Shown: piece by piece, positions 12,177 through 20,482 of the stretch
Position numbering within the stretch: the first letter of the stretch is position 1
Layout: the number at the start of each line of letters is the position of its first letter
From: Pseudomonas psychrophila
GTDB lineage: Bacteria > Pseudomonadota > Gammaproteobacteria > Pseudomonadales > Pseudomonadaceae
NCBI RefSeq assembly: GCF_001043005.1
Contig: NZ_JYKZ01000006.1
Coordinates: forward strand, 62,001-126,000
Length of the DNA stretch: 64,000 bases
Reading direction: 5' to 3'
The notes under the pieces: model-generated
Database searches by the model: none
Told to the model about the DNA's origin: nothing
The model's input: the letters and a program-made list of their open reading frames with translations, nothing else
Program-made: the position numbers and the translations under genes

Positions 12177-12274
12177 CCCAGCCGCCCTTGTGGGAGCGAG
12201 CCCGCTCGCGAAGGCATCATCGCGATTTTACGGATGCACCGCGGCGCCAGAATCGCGAGCAGGCTCGCTCCCAC
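12177..12274. repeat. 98-bp REP-like module, tandem copy 1
   Basis: Starts CCCAGCCGCCCTTGTGGGAG and ends CTCGCTCCCAC. It contains a pair of inverted REP halves around ATCATCGCGATTTTACGGATG. It appears identical to the copy at 12298-12395, with a 121-bp repeat period. Confidence 0.9.
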
Positions 12275-12297
12275 GGTGAATCGGCCTGCTGTTCTTA

Positions 12298-12395
12298 CCC
12301 AGCCGCCCTTGTGGGAGCGAGCCCGCTCGCGAAGGCATCATCGCGATTTTACGGATGCACCGCGGCGCCAGAATCGCGAGCAGGCTCGCTCCCAC
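12298..12395. repeat. 98-bp REP-like module, tandem copy 2
   Basis: Second copy of the module at 12177, separated from it by a 23-base spacer. It abuts the end of the diguanylate cyclase gene, so the array sits between two convergent genes and may act as a bidirectional transcript end. Confidence 0.9.
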
Positions 12396-12400
12396 AGGTT

Positions 12401-13477
12401 CTACTGATAAAAACTGAACCGGTCCTTACCGCTGTTTTTGGATGCGTACAACGCCTTGTCGGCATTGGCAAGGGCCTGGTTCAGGGTGTCGTTATCTCCC
12501 ACCCGGGCCAGGCCGATGCTGACGGTCACCGGATGTGCGTGCGGGTCCTCACGCACGTGCAGGCACAAGGTGTCCATCAGCGTCTCGGCGTCGCTGCGAC
12601 GTACACCTGACAGGTACACGGCAAACTCCTCTCCGCCCAGTCGCGCGTACTCATGGTCAGCCATCACCTCCTTGATGATGTCGGCAGTACGCTTGAGCAC
12701 CTCATCGCCAATATCATGGCCGTACTGGTCGTTTACCTTCTTGAAATTATCGATATCGATCATCGCCAGATAGTGATCACGCTCACGGGGCTGTGCCTGC
12801 AACTCATGACTTGCCTGAAGCATGAAGGAACGCCGGTTGGGAATCTCGGTCAGGGCATCGATATAGGCCTGGGCCACCAACAGTTTGGACATGGTGTAGT
12901 TGTGCAGTTTGACCCGACGCAATTTGAAGAAACTGTAAGTCGTCAGGCTGCACAGAAAGGCGAAATAGCACAGGATCAGGAGGCCACGCAGATCCATGAT
13001 CGACGCTTGGGTCATCAGGAAAGGGTTGAGCACGATGCAGTCAATGACCGCGACACTCAGGAAGGCCCAACGGCTCAGGGGTAGAATCGATGCGCTGTAG
13101 AGGATGCTGGAGCTGGCAAGTGCCAGCCAGATGGGTTGTGTATCCGCGGGCAAGCCAAAGATGATCAGGCGCAAGCCCAGGGTAATGACCAGGACGAAAA
13201 CCAGGTTGAGTACGTCGAAGTGCCGGTACTTGTGAATAAAGCCGAGCATGATGGTCAGCACCACCATGGTGCTGATAAACAGCAAGGACAGGACGGTCAA
13301 ACCCTGGCCGCCCTTGATGCTGACAATAAGGTTGAACAGCAGCCAGATGGCAATGCTCGCGGTGTAGGTCAGCCGGCAAAAATTGCGCAGGTTATCAAAA
13401 TCATATTGGGCAAATTCGGCTTGCAAGGCAGGCGGGGCGGCTTGTTTTGAGATCTCTGATTCAATGGTTTTGAGCAT
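12401..13477 (-). CDS. membrane diguanylate cyclase (GGDEF)
   Basis: Synthesises cyclic di-GMP from two GTP. 358 residues: about six hydrophobic segments (roughly residues 38-185) form an integral-membrane sensory part with no named domain that I recognise, followed by a GGDEF domain with DALTEIPNRRSF, DIDNFKKVNDQYGHDIGDEVL and an intact active site RLGGEEF (281-285). The RxxD inhibitory site is absent at the expected place five residues before GGEEF (the segment there reads MADHEYA), so product inhibition is probably lost. A single gene convergent with opmB. Confidence 0.92.
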   Translation of the reverse strand: MLKTIESEISKQAAPPALQAEFAQYDFDNLRNFCRLTYTASIAIWLLFNLIVSIKGGQGLTVLSLLFISTMVVLTIMLGFIHKYRHFDVLNLVFVLVITLGLRLIIFGLPADTQPIWLALASSSILYSASILPLSRWAFLSVAVIDCIVLNPFLMTQASIMDLRGLLILCYFAFLCSLTTYSFFKLRRVKLHNYTMSKLLVAQAYIDALTEIPNRRSFMLQASHELQAQPRERDHYLAMIDIDNFKKVNDQYGHDIGDEVLKRTADIIKEVMADHEYARLGGEEFAVYLSGVRRSDAETLMDTLCLHVREDPHAHPVTVSIGLARVGDNDTLNQALANADKALYASKNSGKDRFSFYQ

Positions 13478-13592
13478 TGCGCCCCTTGATCACTGTCAGA
13501 TGAATGAATCCGGGTGATCACGTGTTCAGTAACGCCTACCCGGGCTACCCAGATAACCCTAGCAGGAGTTTGCGGCTTATCGAAACGGGGTA

Positions 13593-14309
13593 TCAGCCAT
13601 CGTGGGCGAAGACTTCGCCGATGCTGCGACGGCGCGCATGTTGTTCGCTTGCCCGAATCAGTTCTTCTAGATCCTCAGGGGTCACGTCTATAAATGCGTC
13701 CATTTGCTGCAGTGCATTTTGCAAGTCTTGAGCGGTAATACCCGGATCACCAGGGACCTGATCCGCTATCACCAGGGGGTTGGCCTCGGTCGATTTTTTG
13801 GGGTAACGCACCCGGGTCAGATTGTTGTAGGCCAGCGCCGCAAGCAGCATGCTGATCGCGCTGAGCATCACCGGGGCAAGCACGCCCCAACCCAGGCTGG
13901 CGCTGTCCGGATCGGCCAGTACCACCAGTAACGCCAGCGCTCCGGCAGGGGGGTGCAGGCAGCGCAGCAGGCACATGCACAGCAGGGCTATGCCGACGGC
14001 GAGGCAGGCGGTGTCCAGGTCACGCCCGAAAAAGTACACCACTGCCAGTGACACCACCGTTGCGCACAAATAGCCGCCGACAATCGACCAAGGTTGTGCC
14101 AGCGCTCCTGACGACACGGCAAACAGCAAAATGGCAGAAGCCCCCAGCGGGCCAATTAAATGCATGGCCACGGGCAGACCGAAGAACAGGCTGCACACCC
14201 AGACGCTGAACAGTGTGCCAAGGGACACGCCAATGGCTGCGCGGCTCCACTCGGCGGGACGGGTGTTCGTAGCCGCAGGCAATAGGCGGCTGATCCAGCG
14301 GTTTTGCAT
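13593..14309 (-). CDS. HPP family integral membrane protein
   Basis: 238 residues from the ATG at 14309 (MQNRWISRLLPA); a longer frame to 14471 exists but its extra 54 residues are not membrane-like and overlap a terminator. Four to five transmembrane segments are visible between residues 25 and 160, and the family hallmark HPPAGA is present in CLRCLHPPAGALALLVVL. A soluble acidic tail (QQMDAFIDVTPEDLEELIRASEQHARRR) follows. HPP proteins have been linked to nitrite transport in plants and cyanobacteria; the bacterial role in Pseudomonas is unclear. Single gene. Confidence 0.85.
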   Translation of the reverse strand: MQNRWISRLLPAATNTRPAEWSRAAIGVSLGTLFSVWVCSLFFGLPVAMHLIGPLGASAILLFAVSSGALAQPWSIVGGYLCATVVSLAVVYFFGRDLDTACLAVGIALLCMCLLRCLHPPAGALALLVVLADPDSASLGWGVLAPVMLSAISMLLAALAYNNLTRVRYPKKSTEANPLVIADQVPGDPGITAQDLQNALQQMDAFIDVTPEDLEELIRASEQHARRRSIGEVFAHDG

Positions 14310-14344
14310 GGTCAGGAAAATCCGGTTTTGAGGAGCTGGCAGGT

Positions 14345-14380
14345 AAAAAAAGGGCCTGACGGGTTTTCCGGCAAGCCCTT
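14345..14380 (-). terminator. probable terminator of the small gene at 14493-14744
   Basis: On the reverse strand an imperfect stem AGGGCTTGCCGG / CCGTCAGGCCCT with an AAAA-containing loop is followed by seven T. It lies about 110 bases downstream of the small gene and upstream of the HPP gene start, so it separates the two transcripts. Confidence 0.7.
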
Positions 14381-14492
14381 GAAAATGTCCCTTCATTTGG
14401 GGGAGGAACGGGTGCAGTCTGCCCCGAAATGAAGCAGTCCGCAAATGCATAATAATGCTAATTAAGTGCATTAAAATTGATGTTATGCGCTG

Positions 14493-14744
14493 TTATCCCC
14501 GATTATCAGGGGTGAGTTTGCCCAGTACCCGTTCATATACCTCGTTGTTCAAGAGCCGCTGCTCGATAAAGGTGCGTGCGTTGGGGCTCTTGGCCAGCGG
14601 GCCCTTCAAAACAATCAGAGCATCTCTCAGCTTCAGCAGTTTGCAGAGTGTGAACAGGCAAGCGTCGTCAGCGCATCCTTGCGCCTGGATACACAGGTTC
14701 TGCTGGGAGGAGGGGATAGCATTGGCAGCCAAGGATTTATTCAT
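14493..14744 (-). CDS. small hypothetical protein (83 aa)
   Basis: Starts at the ATG at 14744 (MNKSLAANAIPSSQQ), chosen because GGAG lies nine to ten bases upstream on the reverse strand; a frame opening at 14783 would add 13 residues without a ribosome site. The protein is soluble, has four cysteines spaced as CIQAQGCADDACLFTLC, which could bind a metal, and a basic helical second half. A terminator follows. I do not recognise the family. Confidence 0.55.
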   Translation of the reverse strand: MNKSLAANAIPSSQQNLCIQAQGCADDACLFTLCKLLKLRDALIVLKGPLAKSPNARTFIEQRLLNNEVYERVLGKLTPDNRG

Positions 14745-15146
14745 CGCGTTGTGCTCCGTAGTTGAGGGCATGGATGGATGCATAGAGGGCTTGTCACCAA
14801 TGCCCGGTATCAGGATACAAGCAGTGACATATCGCTCATTTACTCGGAGCGCGATCTAGGATTTGCGGCAGTGATTGTAAAGTGTCAAAACAGCGAGGTG
14901 GTGTCAGTCAATGCGCAGCGAGAGATAAGATTTACGGAGAAAATCGTAGGATTGTTCAATGTAGGTGGTGAGGTATTTGGGGGCGTAAATTCACGCAAAT
15001 ATAGGGATGCAGGCGCACTTTTGCCGATGTGGTTTCTTACTGAAACTTACATCAGTGTTGAAAGTAGAAATACATTTTGCGCGTGGTGTAATGACCGATT
15101 CAAGCTGGGCCTTCAGGCAATTTTGAGCTCAGGCAATACGAGGGTT
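14745..15146. other. intergenic stretch, no supported gene
   Basis: About 400 bases, more AT-rich than the neighbours. A rightward frame (14778-15164) stays open through most of it but has no ribosome site, no recognisable motif and runs into the 3' end of the convergent regulator gene, so it is not called. The promoter of the small leftward gene must lie at its left end. Confidence 0.5.
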
Positions 15147-15989
15147 CTAATCGGCTTTACCTAGAAGCCATCCTTCAAATGCGCTCTGGGCCGGGTCTTC
15201 CAGGCAGGGTGCGTAGTAGCTCAGATGCAAGTGCCTGTCGGCGTCAACCGTCAAGGTGGTGTGCTCAAACGAGATGTTTCCAAATGAGGGGATATCAAGG
15301 TGCCTGATGCCTTGGCAGGGCCCCTGGATATCTTGCCTGTTCCACCAGTGCTTGAATTCGGTACTGACTTTTTCGAGGCTGCGCACCAGTTCAGTAACGT
15401 CGCTTTGTGTCGACGCGTGAGCAAAGTCCCTGCGAAAACTGGAGAGCATGTGTATCGCTTGTTGCTCCCAGGCGCACAGTAGCGAACGCATTTTTTCATC
15501 GGTAAAGAGCATCCACAGCAGGTTGCGCTGTTCTGCAGGTTTGTCCGCAAAGTTGAATATTTTGTCGGCGGCCGAGTTCCAGGCCAGCACATCCCAGCGC
15601 AGATTGAGTACATAGGCAGGGCGCAGAGGCATGTCTGCCATTAAGCGATGGATGACTTTTGGTACCACGCACCATGTTTGCGCCTGTTCAGCCGGTGCTC
15701 GTTGGTAGGTGAGCAGGTAAAGGTGCCTGCGCTCTGTGGCATCAAGTCTCAAGACACGGCAAAGACTGTCGAGGAACCCTGGCGAAACTCCGATCTCGCG
15801 GCCTTGCTCAAGCCACGTGTACCAGGTCAGACCGACGCCGGCCAACGCGGCGACTTCCTCGCGCCGCAGCCCCGGGGTTCTTCTTCGTCCGCTCGCGGGT
15901 AACCCTGCCTGTTCGGGTGAAATTCGCTCCCGACGACTACGCAAAAATGCCGCCAGTTCGTCCCGGGTACGCGCCAGTGTCCGAGTCAT
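15147..15989 (-). CDS. helix-turn-helix regulator, MmyB type
   Basis: 280-residue transcription factor. The N-terminal HTH carries the MmyB-like signature GLRREEVAALAGVGLTWYTWLEQGR (residues about 38-62, long motif quoted in part: RREEVAALAGV), and the C-terminal part (about 100-280) has the MmyB ligand-binding fold (PAYVLNLRWDVLAWN, LLWMLFTDE). The family senses lipids, probably fatty acids. ATG 15989 is chosen because AGGAG lies ten bases upstream. Divergent from the MFS gene with 127 bases between the starts, so it likely controls that gene. Confidence 0.88.
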   Translation of the reverse strand: MTRTLARTRDELAAFLRSRRERISPEQAGLPASGRRRTPGLRREEVAALAGVGLTWYTWLEQGREIGVSPGFLDSLCRVLRLDATERRHLYLLTYQRAPAEQAQTWCVVPKVIHRLMADMPLRPAYVLNLRWDVLAWNSAADKIFNFADKPAEQRNLLWMLFTDEKMRSLLCAWEQQAIHMLSSFRRDFAHASTQSDVTELVRSLEKVSTEFKHWWNRQDIQGPCQGIRHLDIPSFGNISFEHTTLTVDADRHLHLSYYAPCLEDPAQSAFEGWLLGKAD

Positions 15990-16116
15990 TACCCAGTTGC
16001 TCCTAGTAATAGTATAAGTGGTAGATATTGTAACAATTATTAGCATGCTAAAGAATTCGCCGAATGAGGGCGCGCGCAGAGCAGGTGCCGCCCCACATTC
16101 ATTAAGGAAGATTCTT
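15990..16116. promoter_or_regulatory. shared promoter/operator region of the MmyB-type regulator and the MFS gene
   Basis: Divergent intergenic region, AT-rich from 16005 to 16055, with a perfect ten-base palindrome TAGCATGCTA flanked by AATTAT and AAGAATT. The palindrome is a candidate operator; this is inferred from position only. Confidence 0.4.
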
Positions 16117-17328
16117 ATGCAAAGGAAAACCCCCGCATCGGTCTACTGGATTGCCCTCGGCGCTTTTGCGCTGGGTATGGCGTCCTTTGTCACGGCTGGC
16201 CTGGTGCCCATGATTGAGCGGGCCTTTAGCGTATCGGTAGGCGCAGCAGCGCAATTGGTGACAGTGTTTGCTTTGGCGTATGGCATCGGGTCGCCTGTAT
16301 GCGTTGCACTCTTGCCTGCGCAGCGGCAGAGGTTCGGGCTGTTATCCGCCCTGGGGATTTTTGTGTTGGCTAATGTGGCCAGCACGATCGTTGATGACTT
16401 TGCGGCGCTGCTGGTGTGTCGTGCATTTGCCGGGCTTGGGGCCGGTGTTTATCTGGCCGCCGGAATTAGCGCTTGTGCGGCGGTCTCTGAACCTCACAGA
16501 CGCGGTCGAGGGATTGCCATCATCATGGCTGGAATGGCCAGCGGGACTGTTTTGGGGGTTCCTTTAAGCCTGCTGCTGGCTGAACAGTCAGGGTGGCAGG
16601 CCGCACTGTGGTTCATTGCCTTGCTAGGGGCTGGCTCATGGCTGGGATTACTGATCAAACTGCCCGAGCTGCCTGCCGCACCGCAAATGCCCCTTCGGAA
16701 CAAACTCCTGTTGCTGGAAAACCCGAAGGTAGTGAACATCCTGATGGTTTCGCTGTTAGCCGCAGTGTCCAGCCTGGGGATGTATACCTTCATCGTCCCG
16801 TTCATAACTGACCCTGGCTATGCAAGCGTCGACAGCGTGACACCTTACCTGTGGGTCTGGGGGCTGGGTGGCGTTGCGGGAAGCTTCATGATTGCGCCGC
16901 TGGTTGAGCGCATTGAGGGGCCTGTGTTGATACTGATCATCATGCTGGTGTTGACCGTTTCGCTATTGGCACTGCCGGTGGCCGCCGCAGTGTCGCCCTG
17001 GTTGGCCATGATTCCCATCGCGATCTGGGGTGGCGTGGGATGGGCCTTGCAGGTTCCCCAGAACAACGAATTGATCTCGGCGCGGGAACGACATGGCGAT
17101 GGTAATTTAGCCGTGGCTTTGAATGAGTCTGCCCTCTACCTGGGAAGCGCAGCAGGTGCCGGTGCAGGAGGTTTTCTATTGATGTTGAACATGCCCGGTT
17201 GGGCGCTGGCGATCTGTGCCGGAGCAGTGGCGTTTCTAGGCACCGTTTTACAGTTCATTAACGTGCGCGGACATAAAACCCCATTTGCAGGAAGCATCCA
17301 AAATGCCAAAAACCGCTCGATCGATTGA
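16117..17328 (+). CDS. MFS transporter, DHA1 (arabinose-efflux-like) family
   Basis: 403-residue proton-coupled exporter with twelve predicted membrane segments. The start at 16117 (MQRKTPASVYWIALGAFALG) has AAGGAAG six bases upstream; earlier in-frame starts lie inside the divergent promoter. Seen: the DHA1-type opening WIALGAFALGMASFVTAGLVPMI, central loop after segment 6 and a Gly/Ala-rich late segment. The next gene starts inside its 3' end. Substrate unknown; control by the divergent MmyB-type regulator is inferred. Confidence 0.88.
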   Translation: MQRKTPASVYWIALGAFALGMASFVTAGLVPMIERAFSVSVGAAAQLVTVFALAYGIGSPVCVALLPAQRQRFGLLSALGIFVLANVASTIVDDFAALLVCRAFAGLGAGVYLAAGISACAAVSEPHRRGRGIAIIMAGMASGTVLGVPLSLLLAEQSGWQAALWFIALLGAGSWLGLLIKLPELPAAPQMPLRNKLLLLENPKVVNILMVSLLAAVSSLGMYTFIVPFITDPGYASVDSVTPYLWVWGLGGVAGSFMIAPLVERIEGPVLILIIMLVLTVSLLALPVAAAVSPWLAMIPIAIWGGVGWALQVPQNNELISARERHGDGNLAVALNESALYLGSAAGAGAGGFLLMLNMPGWALAICAGAVAFLGTVLQFINVRGHKTPFAGSIQNAKNRSID

Positions 17329-17833
17329 AACGTACATTTTTGCAAAGGATGCAAACCGGCCTGATCTTCTGCGCCAATCCTTCACTGCGGATGCAACCCT
17401 TGAAATGGTTGTGCACACAGGCGCCATCTCTTTTCCTCCGCACGTCAGCGGTCGAGCAGGGATCGCGCAGGTGCTGGTGCGCAGCTTTGGCCAGAGTTAT
17501 GAAAACGTCTATACGTTCTGCCTGGGGGAGCCACCCAAGGCAGATGCAATCACCCATGCCTGCAAATGGCTGGTAGGCATGTCCGTCAAAGAGACGGGCG
17601 AACTGCGCATCGGCTGCGGCGATTATCACTGGCGTTTCGAGCCGCAATCGGGACTTGCGCAGCATTTGTGCATTACGATTGAACACATGCAGGTGTGTCT
17701 GCCTGAGGACCTGGAGCCGGTCATGAACTGGCTGCAAAGCCTCGAATATCCGTGGTGCCTGCCCAACGAGGTGATTGAGGGCGCACCGCAGATCAGCAAC
17801 ATTGCCCCGGTCATTGAGTACCTTCAAACCTGA
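17303..17833 (+). CDS. SnoaL-like (NTF2-fold) protein
   Basis: 176 residues starting at ATG 17303 (MPKTARSIETYIFAKDANRP), 26 bases before the end of the MFS gene, so the two are probably one transcript; AGGA precedes the start. The opening pattern (helix, then TYIFAKDANRPDLLRQSFTADATLEM) matches SnoaL-like cone-fold proteins, which include small isomerases and hydrolases; the middle shows TGELRIGCGDYHWRFEP, typical of the curved sheet. No catalytic assignment can be made. A terminator follows. Confidence 0.7.
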   Translation: MPKTARSIETYIFAKDANRPDLLRQSFTADATLEMVVHTGAISFPPHVSGRAGIAQVLVRSFGQSYENVYTFCLGEPPKADAITHACKWLVGMSVKETGELRIGCGDYHWRFEPQSGLAQHLCITIEHMQVCLPEDLEPVMNWLQSLEYPWCLPNEVIEGAPQISNIAPVIEYLQT

Positions 17834-17866
17834 GCCCTGCACATTTCAGCAGCAGGACCGCTCTAC

Positions 17867-17903
17867 GCACACACCACGTCTTGGCACGTGGTGTGTGCAT
17901 TTT
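17867..17903 (+). terminator. terminator after the SnoaL-like gene
   Basis: Perfect 12-base inverted repeat GCACACACCACG / CGTGGTGTGTGC with an eight-base loop, followed by ATTTTC. The T run is short, but position 34 bases after the stop fits an end of the MFS-SnoaL transcript. Confidence 0.75.
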
Positions 17904-18163
17904 CAGCCCGGAGATTGAATTTCTTGCTATAAACGCACTCCATTAGCCCCTGTTAAACACTTTTTTCGTCACTTTCCAGGTTTTGCTGGACAAATAGGTG
18001 CGTTTTCAGTTGCTGAGTCGATAAGTCGGCCTTAGACTGCCGCCCCTCGTAAATTGAGTGCCGGGTGGCGCTTGAAATAGATGGCACCTAACGGGTTGGG
18101 ATGTAGATCGGTCAGAACGCTCCCTAATTAGCCTTAATGCACGTATTTTTTATAGAGAAATCA
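17904..18163. other. intergenic region upstream of dksA2
   Basis: 260 bases with no gene. DksA2 genes in other pseudomonads are controlled by the zinc repressor Zur; I looked for a Zur-type palindrome (GTTATANNATAAC-like) and did not find one. No other element is evident. Confidence 0.4.
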
Positions 18164-18568
18164 ATGACAAAGGATAAGTTGCTGGCCATGCCGGCGGATG
18201 ACTACATGAATGCCGAGCAACATGCTTTTTTCAGCGAGCTGTTGCAAAACATGAAGGTCGAAACCCACGAGCGTATCGAGCAGAACCGCATCGCTATCGA
18301 GAGCCTGGACACTCCAGCCGACCCTGCAGACGCCGCTTCGGTTGAAGAAGAGCGCACCTGGCTGGTGAACGCAATCGACCGTGACCAGCGCATGCTGCCT
18401 CAGCTTGAGCAGGCACTGGAACGTATCAAGGACGACAGCTTCGGCTGGTGTGATGACAGTGGCGATGCAATCGGCCTCAAGCGCCTGCTGATCAGCCCTA
18501 CCACCAAGTACTGCATCGAAGCTCAAGAGCGTCACGAGCAAATCGACAAGCATCAGCGTCAGGCCTAA
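18164..18568 (+). CDS. dksA2: DksA paralogue lacking two zinc-finger cysteines (DksA2)
   Basis: Binds RNA polymerase and acts with ppGpp in the stringent response. 134 residues from ATG 18164 (MTKDKLLAMPADDYMN), the length of known DksA2 proteins. The coiled-coil tip region and the C-terminal globular part are conserved, but the zinc finger reads FGWCDDSGDAIGLKRL...TTKYCIEAQ: two of the four Cys (second and fourth) are Ser and Ala, so zinc binding is not possible in the usual way. Family knowledge: such DksA2 proteins replace zinc-dependent DksA when zinc is scarce. The start site has only a weak ribosome signal (AGAG). Confidence 0.9.
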   Translation: MTKDKLLAMPADDYMNAEQHAFFSELLQNMKVETHERIEQNRIAIESLDTPADPADAASVEEERTWLVNAIDRDQRMLPQLEQALERIKDDSFGWCDDSGDAIGLKRLLISPTTKYCIEAQERHEQIDKHQRQA

Positions 18569-18760
18569 GCGCCTGTCCTTGCCGGAACCGCGCCATGCGG
18601 TTTCGGTAGCTTGGGCTCTGCAATCGTTTGTATTGCAACCATCATCCCGCAATCCCCCCCGCTAAAATTTAAATTAACGTTTAGCTAAGTGTCCTGATGA
18701 AGTCCCTTTATATTTGGCACGGCGTTTTTTGCGCAAAGCTGAATTAATCGAGGGCAGGTC

Positions 18761-20095
18761 ATGAGTCACTCAGGCAATACGGGATACGTATTGCGTGTCG
18801 GTATCTTTTTCGACGGTACGGCCAACAACCAGTTCAACAGCCTTCTGGGGCAAGAGCGTCAGGCCCAGGGGCTGAAGGTCGATCCGGGCAGCAGTTATGC
18901 CGGCGTTGCGACTAATATCGCCCGGCTGCACCAACGCTACCCTGTGGAAGCAGGCTTTAACGATGGACGCGCGCACACGTCGATTTACGTCAGCGGTATC
19001 GGCACCACCACAGGCGCCCCGGATTCTGCATTTCCGGGCCTGAGTTATGGTCGTGGTCGCACTGGCGTGCTGGGCAAGGCCGATGAGGCTCAGGCGCTGC
19101 TGAACCAATGCCTGGAGCAGTACACACGGCTTTTGCCACCTGGCGCCTTGAGTCATGTGCAACTGGACCTGTTTGGATTCAGTCGAGGGGCGGCAGCGGC
19201 CCGGCACTTTGCCAATCAAGTGCGCACTCTCCCTTTTGAAAAGCAGATGGCGCTGGCGCCCGACTTCAAATGTTCGATTGAGTTTATCGGCTTGTTCGAT
19301 ACCGTCGCGGCCATGGGCGGGCTTGAGGACTGGGGAGATGTTGGCGACGAGATCAACCCTGGGCTCAATCTGTACCTGGGGCCCGACTGTGCGCAACAAG
19401 TGGTGCAGCTGTGTGCGCGTGATGAAAACCGGCGCAACTTTCCCCTGACCCGAATTGCACCCCAATGGCCCCTGGATATTTTTCTGCCGGGTGCTCATGC
19501 CGATCTGGGCGGCGGGTATCCGGTGGATATGCTGGAGTACGTGCAGTTGACGCGTTGGCAGAGCAATCTGGTCGCCCCGTCGACGCCTGTCAGGCTGACC
19601 CGGGCCTGGACATTGACGCAGGCGCAACTCCCGGGCTGGCAACAAAAGAGCTTGATTGACCCGCACTCGCCAGACGATTTTTTGCAGATCCGCACCGACG
19701 AGCGTAAGGCCGGTACCCGTGAGGATCCGATGAAACGGGTGCAGGCAGCCGTTTTCATGCAGCGTCGAATGCGCGGTCATCTCTCGCGGGTGTACTTGCA
19801 TATCATGCACGCCGTGGCCGGTGAGCACGGTGTACCCTTTGGCGCCCTGACCGATGCACTGGAGGTTGTGCCGGATGAGCTATTACCCATTGCCGCGAAG
19901 CTCAAGGAGCAATTGAGGACACATACGATCACCCTGACTGGCCCCCAGGAGCGCTTGCTGCGCCAGCGTTACGTGCATCATTCGGCCAACTGGGATGCTG
20001 ATGTGGGCGAAGGGCTCGGGGTGCTGGAAAAGGCTTTTTTCAACATTCCGCAAGAGGGCGGACGCTCGGTGTTCGCTCAGAGCGCACCGGCCTAG
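18761..20095 (+). CDS. DUF2235 alpha/beta hydrolase, T6SS Tle1-like lipase fold
   Basis: 444 residues. A GXSXG nucleophile elbow LFGFSRGAAAARHF (Ser141), acid IGLFDTVAAMG (Asp180), HADLGGGYP (His246) and a C-terminal histidine block RYVHHSANWD (His406/407) are the DUF2235 catalytic features shared with Tle1 phospholipase effectors of type VI secretion. The opening RVGIFFDGTANN is also typical. No signal peptide, which fits a cytosolic or T6SS-delivered enzyme. There is no VgrG, Hcp, PAAR or obvious immunity lipoprotein beside it, so effector status is inference; a cytosolic lipid hydrolase is the alternative. Confidence 0.85.
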   Translation: MSHSGNTGYVLRVGIFFDGTANNQFNSLLGQERQAQGLKVDPGSSYAGVATNIARLHQRYPVEAGFNDGRAHTSIYVSGIGTTTGAPDSAFPGLSYGRGRTGVLGKADEAQALLNQCLEQYTRLLPPGALSHVQLDLFGFSRGAAAARHFANQVRTLPFEKQMALAPDFKCSIEFIGLFDTVAAMGGLEDWGDVGDEINPGLNLYLGPDCAQQVVQLCARDENRRNFPLTRIAPQWPLDIFLPGAHADLGGGYPVDMLEYVQLTRWQSNLVAPSTPVRLTRAWTLTQAQLPGWQQKSLIDPHSPDDFLQIRTDERKAGTREDPMKRVQAAVFMQRRMRGHLSRVYLHIMHAVAGEHGVPFGALTDALEVVPDELLPIAAKLKEQLRTHTITLTGPQERLLRQRYVHHSANWDADVGEGLGVLEKAFFNIPQEGGRSVFAQSAPA

Positions 20096-20226
20096 GCGTG
20101 CTTTACAGGGATATTGTTACAGCTGATGCAATGGAGCTGTACAGGGCACGGCTTTTTCCAGCGCGCGTTACTCTTTAAGATGGCCCATATCGTTAGGTGA
20201 CTAACTAAATAGGTAGAGTAACCATC

Positions 20227-20445
20227 ATGTCTAACCGGGTTGATGTCGCCGTGATGATTGGCAGCGGTGTACCCAAAGGCTTGCGGGCCGCGGGTCAGAA
20301 GGCTTGCTGGGTTGTGCTGGTCAATGGTGAGCAGCGGGGTACGGCTTTCTCCAGCCGCCTGGAAGCGGAGGAGTGTCGTACAGCCTGGATGGCGCAGTTG
20401 AGCGCCACCCAATGCGCAATGCATGTACGGGCTCAGCGCGCCTGA
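20227..20445 (+). CDS. small hypothetical protein (72 aa)
   Basis: Soluble basic protein starting MSNRVDVAVMIGSGVPKG. It contains KACWVVLVNGEQRGTAFSSRLEAEECR, which looks like a small beta-beta-alpha unit. Upstream GTAGAG is a weak ribosome site. It has no signal peptide, so it is not an obvious immunity protein for the preceding DUF2235 hydrolase. Family not recognised. Confidence 0.5.
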   Translation: MSNRVDVAVMIGSGVPKGLRAAGQKACWVVLVNGEQRGTAFSSRLEAEECRTAWMAQLSATQCAMHVRAQRA

Positions 20446-20482
20446 TTCGGGCCTGGATGATTCAAGACCGGTTGACTGGGGT

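Noticed and set aside
14778..15164. Rightward open frame of 128 codons between the small gene and the MmyB-type regulator
   Set aside because: No ribosome site, no motif, and it overlaps the 3' end of a convergent gene; the region reads like AT-rich intergenic DNA.
17904..18163. Zur operator upstream of dksA2
   Set aside because: Looked for because DksA2 genes elsewhere are Zur-controlled; no AT-rich palindrome of that type found by eye.
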